A program made the translations under genes and the position numbers. The notes under the pieces were generated by a model. It was not told where the DNA came from. It saw only the letters and a program-made list of their open reading frames with translations, and did no database searches. Source: CAZECE01 sp964510525 (GTDB taxonomy: Bacteria > Pseudomonadota > Gammaproteobacteria > Pseudomonadales > JANQJO01). Taken from it: 16,046 nt of DNA. This document shows positions 6,808 through 13,346 of the stretch, one piece after another (position 1 is the stretch's first letter; every line of letters begins with the position of its first letter). The stretch lies in the NCBI GenBank assembly GCA_964510525.1, contig CAZECE010000040.1, positions 1 through 16,046 of the forward strand, given 5' to 3'.

Positions 6808-6989
6808 ATTTTGCCCAATACCACCCAGCAACTATCGATGTTCAACCCACCAACTATCGATGTTCAACCCACCGACTATCGATGTTCAACCCACCACTAT
6901 CGATGTTCAACCCACTAACTATCGATGTTCAACCCACCAACTATCGATGTTCAACCCACCAATTATCGATGTTCAACCCACCGATGTTT

Positions 6990-7080
6990 CTTATTTCTGT
7001 AACTAAATCAAAATGTTATGTGGCAAAAAAAAGGGGTAAAAGTAGTAAAAGATATTAAAAGTATTAAAAGTTAATAATAA
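6990..7080. other. AT-rich candidate DNA unwinding element
   Basis: Directly after the last iteron the sequence is very AT-rich and carries four TAAAAG units within about 40 bp (about 7036-7070), then TTAATAATAAAG. Repeated AT-rich units beside iterons are the usual melting site. No gene is visible. Confidence 0.6.
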
Positions 7081-7124
7081 AGAGTAGGAAGACCCGTTAG
7101 ACTAATCGTGAAACTTAGTGCGAA

Positions 7125-7280
7125 CCCATGTGGACGATGCTTCGCAGCGTATGTGGTTGTTGATGGACAACCCTTCGGGCGTATGGACAAGTCATGCACA
7201 ATGCTTCGCATTGCACACCACTTGACCACACTGTTGACCACAACAAGCCACACACTTCGCCCACAAACAAAGACCACAAG
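7125..7280. other. Block of TTCG-loop hairpins and CCACA repeats beside the origin
   Basis: Three related units of about 28 bp contain short stems closed by TTCG: ATGCTTCGCAGC near 7136, CCCTTCGGG at 7171-7179, and CAATGC-ttc-GCATTG at 7199-7213. The last is nested inside TGGACAAGT (7184-7192) and ACTTGACCA (7220-7228), which pair except for one A/A. CCACA follows five times at 7226, 7238, 7248, 7261 and 7274. No ORF here looks real. Candidates are a single-strand initiation site, an accessory origin segment or a small RNA gene. From 7281 to 7577 I see no gene or convincing site. Confidence 0.55.
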
Positions 7281-7577
7281 AAAGATAAAAATTTAATCTA
7301 TTTTTTATAAAAGACAATCCTTTTTTTTCATAAAACCCTGGAAGGGGAGGGCAGTGTCTAATTCTTTACCAACCAAAAAGAAGTAAAACCCATCACCGAC
7401 AATTTGAAGTATTACCCACCGTTAAAAGTTTGGTAAAAACCTTTCAATTAATACAGTCATAAAGGCCCTTAATTTCGCCTCTAAGCCATTTTAGGATCGC
7501 AGCCTATAGGTACAATGAGAAAAAAATAGTTATCGCCCTGTAAGGAAAATTTTTTGATGAACTGGAAGTCGTTTGCA

Positions 7578-7966
7578 TCAGTTCCTCGAGCCAATGCTTG
7601 ATTTGTGCTTTTCATCCGTCATCTTTGCCAGATTAAATTTTTTCCATTTGATGGTGGGCAACTCACTGATACCTTTAAGACCAAAGAATGATCAATCAGG
7701 CTGGCGTTTTTAAATGACAGTAAAAAGGCTTTTTCATGATCGGCGAGCCCTTGATGGATCAACTTGATTAACTGCTTTCTGACAGCAAGGAGCTCTTCTA
7801 AAGGAACTTCAGCGGCCTTCATATTAGTAAAACCTCCAGCGTGGAGATCTGCCAAACTGACCACTAAGATTTCAGCGTAGCTAAGTTCGTCTTCAACCGA
7901 TGCAGAGATGGCCATGTGTTGTGGTTCATATACGGTGCCACGCAGTACAAGGGAGAGCTCAATTAA
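7578..7966 (-). pseudogene. Remnant of an AbiEii/AbiGii-type nucleotidyltransferase toxin gene
   Basis: Pieces of one AbiEii-type protein can be read across two frames. The upstream piece, just after an in-frame TAG at 7967-7969, gives IELSLVLRGTVYEPQ, then EDELSYAEILVVSLADLHAG, matching the middle of the family. The reading then jumps to VPLEELLAVRKQLIKLIHQG and KAFLLSFKN from near the C-terminus, so roughly the 70 residues with the usual KICAALDRQHPRDLFD motif are missing. Near 7670 the frame shifts; the true C-terminus LKGISELPTIKWKKFNLAKM continues in another frame to a stop at 7578. The N-terminal nucleotidyltransferase motif and the AbiEi antitoxin gene are absent. The family match is from memory of conserved motifs. 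The intact 98-residue ORF at 7619-7915 is unlikely to be functional. Confidence 0.75.
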
Positions 7967-8089
7967 CTAATGAACGCCTTGACCACTTAGATATTTCGCC
8001 AACATATCCCTTTGTTAAATTATTAACTTCCCGTAATTTTTTTTATGAGCCAGGAGTTGTAATTCTATTGTTATTGGGGTTTTTTGCTT

Positions 8090-8262
8090 TCAGCAAAAGA
8101 TCACGAAGTGACCCGAAGGGCGGGGCGGCGAAAGCTGGGCGAGTCTGGCGCAGGGTGTGGCGGAACGAGTCAAAAATCTTGGGTAAGCGTCAGCTTGCTA
8201 ACGAAAGTTAGCCCCACCGGATTTTTGGATGTTCTGGCGAGATTATTAGCACTTTAAGTGCT
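8090..8262. other. GC-rich, hairpin-rich intergenic block, candidate oriT or control region
   Basis: Base composition turns abruptly GC-rich at 8100-8240 within AT-rich surroundings. Inverted repeats are nested: CAAAAATC (8171-8178) with GATTTTTG (8220-8227) encloses GGG/CCC and the GAAA-capped stem GCTAAC (8197-8202) with GTTAGC (8207-8212). AGCACTT (8248-8254) and AAGTGCT (8256-8262) form another palindrome. CTGGCG occurs twice. It lies upstream of the transfer operon, where an origin of transfer would be expected, but I cannot match a known nick site and no relaxase is in the window. Confidence 0.35.
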
Positions 8263-8320
8263 TAGAATGACGCAGGTTATCCGAGTTCCGGTTTTTTTAG
8301 GTGCAGGATGCGATATTTAT

Positions 8321-8346
8321 ATCCCTGATTTTAAAGGGATTTTTTG
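8321..8346 (+). terminator. Candidate rho-independent terminator
   Basis: ATCCCT (8321-8326) and AGGGAT (8335-8340) flank an 8-base loop and are followed by a T-run. No plus-strand gene ends just before it, so it may end an unseen short RNA or shield the transfer operon from read-through. Confidence 0.5.
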
Positions 8347-8395
8347 AATAAAAATGCTATTTGCACTGCAACTAGCCCGCAAGGTTCAAAATCAA

Positions 8396-8414
8396 ATTAT
8401 TCATAGTTAATAAT
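8396..8414 (-). repeat. Inverted copy of the ATTATTCA palindrome
   Basis: This 19-bp element differs at one base from the reverse complement of the palindrome found at 8492-8510 and 8526-8544. It is probably a third binding site for the same protein. Confidence 0.6.
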
Positions 8415-8430
8415 TTGAAAATGGGTTAAA

Positions 8431-8474
8431 TCCGTTCGAAGAACGGACAAAAAATCTTTTTTTATAGATTTTTT
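8431..8474 (+). terminator. Two adjacent hairpins with T-runs, candidate terminator
   Basis: TCCGTTC (8431-8437) and GAACGGA (8441-8447) form a perfect 7-bp stem with loop GAA. It is followed by AAAAAATCT (8449-8457) pairing with AGATTTTTT (8466-8474). Either could end transcription; the first has a T-rich tail after 8455. Confidence 0.45.
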
Positions 8475-8479
8475 GGTTC

Positions 8480-8547
8480 GATTACCGGCAGATTATTCAC
8501 TATGAATAATTTCGATTACCGGCAGATTATTCACTATGAATAATTTC
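8480..8547 (+). repeat. Perfect 34-bp tandem duplication with internal palindrome
   Basis: A 34-bp unit starting GATTACCGGCAG is repeated without change at 8480-8513 and 8514-8547. Each unit contains ATTATTCA-cta-TGAATAAT, 8-bp arms around 3 bases. Lying upstream of the transfer operon, the two copies look like operators or a DNA-binding array. Confidence 0.85.
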
Positions 8548-8576
8548 GGTATACAAATGTTTGGGTAATGTATACC
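8548..8576. promoter_or_regulatory. Inverted repeat, candidate operator of the transfer operon
   Basis: GGTATAC (8548-8554) and GTATACC (8570-8576) flank 15 bases, so the half-site centres lie about two helical turns apart. It directly abuts the 34-bp repeats and precedes the predicted promoter. Confidence 0.5.
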
Positions 8577-8579
8577 TAT

Positions 8580-8608
8580 TTGTCGACTAAAAAGATAAGT
8601 TTTTTATT
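8580..8608 (+). promoter_or_regulatory. Weak candidate promoter of the transfer operon
   Basis: TTGTCG (8580-8585) and TTTATT (8603-8608) are spaced 17 bp, about 35 bases before the first gene. The match is weak, which would suit a promoter that needs an activator. Confidence 0.3.
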
Positions 8609-8641
8609 GTCTAGTTTCTAAGTTTCCGTTTAAATAGATGC

Positions 8642-9274
8642 ATGTTTTCGAAAACAAAATCATTAAAATTGTCTGGTAGTTTAGATAATTTTAGATTGGG
8701 AAAAGAGGACAAACTTTTTTTAAAAGATTTAGCTCGAGTCCGGATTATTGAGTTAAATGATGCTGACAAACATCATTTTTCATGTAGAAAAAATGGTGGG
8801 AGGCAAAGATTAGATCGTCTAAAAGATTTAGGAATCTTGGTCGCAAGAGATTTAAAAAAAACGGGTTCGCATAATTTTAGAACCTATGAGTTTGCTAATG
8901 AAAAAATAGCTAAAGCATTTGGCGGTAAGATGGCGGTGATTGGCAGTAAGCGATCTGCCTTGCATGAGACCTTAGCGAGTAAAGTGTACTTCACGGCCGG
9001 TAGGCCGGAAAGTTTCAAGATATCTTGTGACTTCAAAAAAGAGGACATACAAAGGTTTCGTGAGCTGACGAATAATAAAGCGGTTTTACCAGATGCTTTA
9101 TTTTTTGATGAACAAGGATCCATGGTCATTGTTGAAGCCGATAGTGGTCATTACACCAAAAAACAAGTACTGGAAAAGCAAGCAGGATGGTTGGGTGTTA
9201 AACAAATTTGGAGTCAGCCAGCGCAAGCCTCCGCCAAAATAAGAGGTGCTTCTCAAGTATTTCGTTTTGGTTAG
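8642..9274 (+). CDS. Winged-helix protein with nuclease-like C-terminal domain (replication-relaxation-like)
   Basis: Residues about 25-85 look like a winged helix (LKDLARVRIIELND, then GGRQRLDRLKDLGILVARD), as in the replication-relaxation family. Residues 148-180 contain LPDALFFDEQG and then VIVEADSGHYTKKQVLEKQ. The order PD (150-151), about 13 residues, ExD (165-167), K (173-174) is reminiscent of PD-(D/E)xK nuclease folds, which this family is thought to resemble. This is the first gene of the transfer operon and starts with little sign of a ribosome site. A related but motif-poor copy lies two genes downstream. Possible roles are transfer regulation or relaxosome DNA processing; cleavage activity is inference. 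Family assignment moderate. Confidence 0.65.
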   Translation: MFSKTKSLKLSGSLDNFRLGKEDKLFLKDLARVRIIELNDADKHHFSCRKNGGRQRLDRLKDLGILVARDLKKTGSHNFRTYEFANEKIAKAFGGKMAVIGSKRSALHETLASKVYFTAGRPESFKISCDFKKEDIQRFRELTNNKAVLPDALFFDEQGSMVIVEADSGHYTKKQVLEKQAGWLGVKQIWSQPAQASAKIRGASQVFRFG

Positions 9275-9296
9275 CGGGGTAGTAGGGGTGTAGTAA

Positions 9297-10112
9297 ATGG
9301 ATTTAAAAACCATCCGAGATATTAAATTAGCAAGAAAGCGGGGTGAAAAACCGCTCAGTTTGAATGGTCAAAACGCGGCACCTTTAGATGCCGATCATTT
9401 AGGGTTGATCGACATGGACTTGATCGATCTTGCAGAGCAGGTGCGCAAAGCTGAAGACAAGTACAGCGATGAAGAGCTAAAAAATTTAGCTCTTTGTATT
9501 TTAACCGAGGGTTTATTCAATCCGATTGTTGTGATTCCCAATAACTCGGGTCGTTATGACCTTGAACAGGGTGAGCATCGTTTTAGAGCATTTGATTTGT
9601 TGCGAAAGAATGCGCAAATCAACGGTACCCCAGTTTTAAACAATCATCGCTTTAATCGTATTCCAGCAAGGCGTTCAAAAGGTGATCGTAAATTGATTCG
9701 CCAATTGAAAGAAAATTTGTTCAGCAAAAGCATGACGCCGCTGTCTGAGGCAAAAGCTGTTCATAAGGCTATGCAAGAAAATAACTGGACGCAACAAGAA
9801 ACGGCTTGTGAGCTGAATAAAAATCAAACTTGGGTGTCAAGAAGGTTGGCGTTATTAGCTGAAGAATTGCCATCCAATGTTAACGCTCAATCTAAGGTTC
9901 CATATGGCAAAAGCAGTGAAAAAAAAGAAAACCCAAGAAAACCAAAAGTTTCTATCGACAAACAAGCCTTGGAAGATGTTTGTCGACTGATTTCTTTGTT
10001 GTCGGAAAAACATGGTTTGGATTCGATCGAAGTTGAGCGCTTAACAAGCCAAAGTATTAAAAATACCATCGAGCAAAAAGTGGCTGAGGTGTTACGTGCT
10101 GAAAGGGGCTGA
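9297..10112 (+). CDS. ParB-like protein within the transfer operon
   Basis: The 271 residues follow the ParB/Spo0J layout. Residues 56-98 run from YSDEELKNLALCILTEGLFN through PIVVIPNNSG to the nucleotide motif QGEHRFRAF (91-99), where the usual second arginine-pair member (GERR) is histidine. KENLFSKSMTPLSEAKAV (138-155) matches the ENxxR..L.pxEeA box, though the common R is absent. A helix-turn-helix lies at 164-187 (WTQQETACELNKNQTWVSRR). The tail after 195 is basic and then helical. GGGG lies 9 bases before the ATG. It sits between the two winged-helix genes and overlaps the second by 17 bp. Because the plasmid already has a partition ParB, a transfer role such as regulation or oriT binding is more likely. 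That is inference. Confidence 0.8.
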   Translation: MDLKTIRDIKLARKRGEKPLSLNGQNAAPLDADHLGLIDMDLIDLAEQVRKAEDKYSDEELKNLALCILTEGLFNPIVVIPNNSGRYDLEQGEHRFRAFDLLRKNAQINGTPVLNNHRFNRIPARRSKGDRKLIRQLKENLFSKSMTPLSEAKAVHKAMQENNWTQQETACELNKNQTWVSRRLALLAEELPSNVNAQSKVPYGKSSEKKENPRKPKVSIDKQALEDVCRLISLLSEKHGLDSIEVERLTSQSIKNTIEQKVAEVLRAERG

Positions 10113-10791
10113 AGTTGCTTTGGCCATTAAAGCCCCAGTAATAACTGGCAACAGTCGATGTATTTTGGATATTTTAAATCGTTTGAATATCGCAACCTTA
10201 ACTCAAATAGGCTATTGGCTCGGGCATGCTGATAAGAGCAAGGTGAGCCGACTGTGTAAAAAATTGGAAAATGAAGCCTATATAGAATCGAGTCGATTGT
10301 TGAAGCCCTTTGCGTTTAGGTTATCAAGTAAGGGGGCTAATTATTTGGGCGCCTCTTATAAATCAGCCTGGCCAAGCTTTGCTGCTACGCAGCAAATTGT
10401 GTTGAAAAATGAAGTAGAAATGCAGCTTCGATCTCATTATCCAAAGAGTGTACATATTCGCCGCCAATATCTGTGGAAACTCGGATTGAGTCCGGCTTTG
10501 GGTGAATATGCATTTAAAAATGAAGACCAGTTATTTTTAGTGTTGTTGGACGATTATTTAATGGATTCGAAACGAATCTTACATTGTTTGACTCGTAACC
10601 ATAGCCCAAATCAAAGATATTATGATGCGACTGTCGGTGGAGGCAATGTCACTTGGCAAGCCTATGCCGACAAGGTTTTTGTGTTTTGTTGTGATGCTGA
10701 AAAATTAAAACAACACCAAGCGTTTCTCGACGGTGAAAACATTGTAGCTAACTGCCAATACTTGCCCGCCACATGGGGGATTGCTGTATGA
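10096..10791 (+). CDS. Winged-helix protein, likely degenerate paralogue of the operon's first gene product
   Basis: The 231-residue protein opens with a winged helix at about 20-85 (ILDILNRLNIATLTQIGYWL, KVSRLCKKLENEAYIESSRL, then FRLSSKGANYL). Residues 135-162 (LGEYAFKNEDQLFLVLLDDY and onward) align without gaps to the nuclease-like stretch of the first operon protein. PD is replaced by GE and the catalytic-type E by L, so the second copy has probably lost any catalytic role. The GTG start is preferred because GAGG lies 6 bases upstream; it overlaps the ParB-like gene by 17 bp. The stop overlaps the coupling-protein ATG (ATGA). It may act as DNA-binding partner of its paralogue or as an adaptor to the coupling protein, which is inference. 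Confidence 0.65.
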   Translation: MLKGAEVALAIKAPVITGNSRCILDILNRLNIATLTQIGYWLGHADKSKVSRLCKKLENEAYIESSRLLKPFAFRLSSKGANYLGASYKSAWPSFAATQQIVLKNEVEMQLRSHYPKSVHIRRQYLWKLGLSPALGEYAFKNEDQLFLVLLDDYLMDSKRILHCLTRNHSPNQRYYDATVGGGNVTWQAYADKVFVFCCDAEKLKQHQAFLDGENIVANCQYLPATWGIAV

Positions 10792-12377
10792 AAATGGTCC
10801 TGCTGGCTATGGTAACTTGTTTAATGTTGGATTTGTTGATCTGGGGGTACTTTTTTAACGTTTGGCTGATGCCCGTTGCCACTTTAGGTCTGGCTGCATT
10901 GCTTTATCTTGGGTATCGATTTTTAAGTCAAAAAAAACCGAATAATCCTGATGTGCAGGGTTGGCGTTTAGGTACTGGTTTGGATATTTCAAACCCTGAA
11001 AAATCGCAAAAGGCGAATGATATTGTACTGGAACAATCCATTTTAGATTTGGGGTTGTTGGTGGTGGGGAGTCCGAGGTCTGGAAAGACCTTATCCTCAG
11101 GCATTGGTTTTATGCATTATTTGAACACTGAAGTGGTTGATATTGGTTTTGCCTGGCATGACGGTAAAGGTGATAAAGATATTTATCAATCCGCGGTGGC
11201 AGCGGGGATTCACTTTGATTTTTTTTTCTCATCTGAACTTAAACATAGCAACACAATGAATGCTTTCGAAGGCGATGCAAGCGATGTGATTGATCGCAGC
11301 ATTCGTGTGTTGATTAATGAAACGACGGGGGATGGACAGTACTACTCTGATGAGCAACGTAGGGCGCTGACTTTGATAGTACGTTTACTGAAAGCTTTAC
11401 CTGAAAAAACGAATTATCGAGATTTGTTTGTGGCGTTATCGGTGGCATCGGCAGGAGAGGAATTACTTACTCGAGTTAAAAAAACCGAGTTGGATAAAGT
11501 GGATATTCAATTAGCTGAAAACTGGATTAAAGAGGATTGGCGACAACGCATAAATCGAATTTCCGGTTTGTTAAATCGCTTATTTTTGTTTGTCTCTGGT
11601 GGGGTAGCCGATCGCATAAATGATTATGATCCTGATATTTGTTTGGCAACAGCATTGGAAAAAAAACAAAAGCTGTATTTTCACCTACCGCTGACTAACC
11701 TATCGCGAGACATGGGTATTCTACTAACAGAGATGTGGGGCGTTGAAGCCCGTAAGCGGCAACAAGCTGGGGTGAGGAATACTTATCCTTTAATGTTTGA
11801 TGACTGGGGTGGTTTTTTTCATGATTATGTGGGGCCGATTACGGCACGAATTCGATCGGCCAAGATGCCACCGTCATATTCTTTTCAAGATGACTCCTAT
11901 CTTGAAGAGGTGTCACCCGAATTCAAAAAACAATTAGAAAATAACATTGCTATTAAAATTGCGTTTCGAACCTCTGGTGTCGATGCAGCTAAGTCCGCTG
12001 CGCAGTGGTTTGGTCAATATCGAAGCCATCAGTACAGTGAAAGCCACTATATACAGGGTGCGGGAAATTCAATGTCGACTGGATTAGCGCCGCGTTTGAT
12101 GCATGATGATCTGTTGGCGTTAAGCGCAGGGGAGGGTTTTGTCATGACGCTAAACGAACGTTTTGGATATACGCAGCCGGGGTATTATAAAGTTCAATTT
12201 CCATTGATTGCATTAAAAGATCCGGAACACATCGATTGGCCCACATCTCGAAAAGTTAATGATCCATCCATGGGGCTTAATTTTTGGGATCGTTATATGA
12301 ACCCTGATGTGATTGAGAAAATCAGAAAAGAAATGAAAACCTCTTTGCTCAGAACACTCGAGGATGAGGTGGCATGA
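10788..12377 (+). CDS. Type IV coupling protein (TraD/VirD4-like ATPase)
   Basis: This 529-residue ATPase would bring the relaxase-DNA complex to the conjugation channel at the inner membrane. Two hydrophobic segments near the N-terminus (about residues 3-45) anchor it. Counting from this start, Walker A is GSPRSGKT at 94-101, the DGKGD box is at 125-129, and Walker B is LMFDDWG at 335-341. It is shorter than F TraD and lacks a long C-terminal tail. An in-frame ATG 15 bases earlier (10773) exists, but 10788 is preferred because its ATGA overlaps the previous stop and GGGGGA lies 8 bases upstream. The next gene again starts by ATGA overlap, so these genes are translationally linked. The T4CP call is firm; the exact family (TraD or TraG) is not. 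Confidence 0.88.
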   Translation: MKMVLLAMVTCLMLDLLIWGYFFNVWLMPVATLGLAALLYLGYRFLSQKKPNNPDVQGWRLGTGLDISNPEKSQKANDIVLEQSILDLGLLVVGSPRSGKTLSSGIGFMHYLNTEVVDIGFAWHDGKGDKDIYQSAVAAGIHFDFFFSSELKHSNTMNAFEGDASDVIDRSIRVLINETTGDGQYYSDEQRRALTLIVRLLKALPEKTNYRDLFVALSVASAGEELLTRVKKTELDKVDIQLAENWIKEDWRQRINRISGLLNRLFLFVSGGVADRINDYDPDICLATALEKKQKLYFHLPLTNLSRDMGILLTEMWGVEARKRQQAGVRNTYPLMFDDWGGFFHDYVGPITARIRSAKMPPSYSFQDDSYLEEVSPEFKKQLENNIAIKIAFRTSGVDAAKSAAQWFGQYRSHQYSESHYIQGAGNSMSTGLAPRLMHDDLLALSAGEGFVMTLNERFGYTQPGYYKVQFPLIALKDPEHIDWPTSRKVNDPSMGLNFWDRYMNPDVIEKIRKEMKTSLLRTLEDEVA

Positions 12378-12742
12378 AGTCTTGGTTAGAACTCGAAAAC
12401 TGGTATTTACCGTTTATAGTGTTTGTTGTGATTCTCTCCGTGGGCTTGCTGCCCACTGTTGAGTTTGATGGTCAGTATTATGGCGGTGGTGTTGTTAGAG
12501 AGTGGACTTTGAATCATGTGTTTTTGGTAGTAACGCCGTTTGAGTTTCGTCATGCATTGCTTGCCTGGTGGCAACAGGCAGCTTATCGCGAAGAAGTGGC
12601 TTTATACGGGCTGTTTACAGTTAACGCGTTTGTTGCGATGTTACCTTTATTATACGGCTTGATGAAATTAAAAATTGAATTGTACAACTGGCACACGCTG
12701 AGTGTTTTTGAATCTAAACAACAACGACTGAAAGGAAAATGA
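12374..12742 (+). CDS. Small membrane protein of the transfer operon
   Basis: I do not recognise a family in these 122 residues. Hydrophobic segments lie at 11-28 (YLPFIVFVVILSVGLLPT) and 79-97, and an aromatic, partly hydrophobic stretch (about 45-68) lies between them. The C-terminus (98-122) is basic. The start codon overlaps the coupling-protein stop (ATGA), and the pilin-like gene follows after one base. The position suggests a partner of the coupling protein or a channel component in the inner membrane, by context only. Confidence 0.7.
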   Translation: MKSWLELENWYLPFIVFVVILSVGLLPTVEFDGQYYGGGVVREWTLNHVFLVVTPFEFRHALLAWWQQAAYREEVALYGLFTVNAFVAMLPLLYGLMKLKIELYNWHTLSVFESKQQRLKGK

Positions 12743-12743
12743 T

Positions 12744-13067
12744 ATGAAAGCAGTAAGAACCATCATAACGACACTTTACTTTTTGTTATCCATTTCAACG
12801 GCTTTTGCATACGAGGTGGAAATTCCAAATTATGTTAAAAATGGCCAAAACATAGAACAAGAAATTGATCAAAAAGCCGAAAAGGCAACGGAGCTGGTGT
12901 TAAAAATTGGCGTGGCGATTTTGTTTGTCGCTTTTGTTATTGGGGCGGCATTGATTGGAACCGGGTTTAAAAAAGACTTAGGGATTCAGGTTTGTGTGGC
13001 ATCAGTCGCCGGGGCTTTGTTGTTGGTATTGGGCGATGCTCTTTTAAGCTTCTTGATGACGGCCTAA
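12744..13067 (+). CDS. VirB2/TraA-like pilin or ICE membrane protein
   Basis: The 107-residue product has a signal peptide (1-22, ending STAFA before YE) and then a short polar segment. Two transmembrane helices follow, at about 52-74 and 81-105, with a small basic turn (GFKKDLG) between them. Size and topology match type IV secretion pilins of the VirB2 type and equally the small membrane proteins of integrative conjugative elements in the same position. The next genes are a VirB3-like protein and VirB4, so the order B2-B3-B4 favours the pilin. AAGGAAAA lies upstream of the ATG at suitable spacing. Sequence identity to pilins cannot be judged by eye. Confidence 0.68.
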   Translation: MKAVRTIITTLYFLLSISTAFAYEVEIPNYVKNGQNIEQEIDQKAEKATELVLKIGVAILFVAFVIGAALIGTGFKKDLGIQVCVASVAGALLLVLGDALLSFLMTA

Positions 13068-13070
13068 ACA

Positions 13071-13346
13071 ATGATGGCGTTAAACCGACGGTTTCGACCC
13101 CGTGAAGCTATGGCAGGTGTGCCGCTATGGAGTTTGGTCGCTATCTTTGTTGGCTTGCTGTTAGGGTACTGCGGTTTTGTATATGAGTACTGGCTGATTC
13201 GGTATTGTTCGCTGGGGTTTTCTCTGGGCTGCTTTGCTTTTGGTATCGCTTTATATCTTTTTCGAGATTGGGCGTTATTCAGCGACAGTCTTGCCAGTAA
13301 TTATAGCGATGCCTCAGCCAATATGGCCGGTAGTGAGGACAGATGA
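13071..13346 (+). CDS. VirB3/TraL-like inner membrane protein
   Basis: The 91-residue product has a short basic N-terminus (LNRRFRPREAMAGVPLW), two hydrophobic segments at about 18-37 and 45-64, and a polar acidic tail. This is the usual plan of VirB3 and of the DUF3487-type proteins of conjugative elements, which sit next to the VirB4 ATPase and help anchor it. Two ATGs stand together (13071 and 13074) with no clear ribosome site, so translation may rely on the gene ahead. Its stop overlaps the VirB4 start (ATGA). The family call rests on size, topology and position. Confidence 0.62.
   Translation: MMALNRRFRPREAMAGVPLWSLVAIFVGLLLGYCGFVYEYWLIRYCSLGFSLGCFAFGIALYLFRDWALFSDSLASNYSDASANMAGSEDR

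Larger units (their letters stand above)
6391..6983. repeat. Iteron array, replication origin (oriV)
   Basis: Nineteen copies of a 22-bp iteron, which starts ACTATCGATGTTCAAC and ends CCACCA, fill this stretch. Seventeen face the plus direction: nine at 6461-6650 (the last two degenerate), one alone at 6722-6743, and seven at 6831-6983. Two are inverted, at 6391-6412 and 6654-6675. The start-to-start distance alternates between 22 and 21 bp, about two helical turns, so bound Rep would line one face of the DNA. The apparent ORFs here only translate the repeat. The Rep gene ends 10 bp before the first copy. Copy number may also serve incompatibility and handcuffing control, as in known iteron plasmids. 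Confidence 0.93.

Noticed and set aside
6391..6983. CRISPR array
   Set aside because: The repeats are contiguous 21-22 bp units without unique spacers of regular length, and they adjoin a rep gene and a DnaA box; they are iterons.
6326..7058. Three overlapping plus-strand ORFs of 65-121 codons across the iteron region
   Set aside because: Their products are translations of the 22-bp iteron (repeated QPTNYRCSTH or LSMFNPP), with no upstream ribosome site; non-coding origin DNA explains them.
7071..7296. Two opposed ORFs of 62 and 68 codons
   Set aside because: They coincide with the TTCG hairpins and CCACA repeats; neither has a ribosome site or recognisable product.
7900..8211. Plus-strand 103-codon ORF
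   Set aside because: It runs across the AbiEii remnant antisense and into the GC-rich hairpin block, and the translation is low-complexity basic with no family look.
10773..10787. Earlier start codon for the coupling protein
   Set aside because: The ATG at 10788 has the ATGA overlap and a GGGGGA ribosome site; the earlier one lies inside that site's own region.
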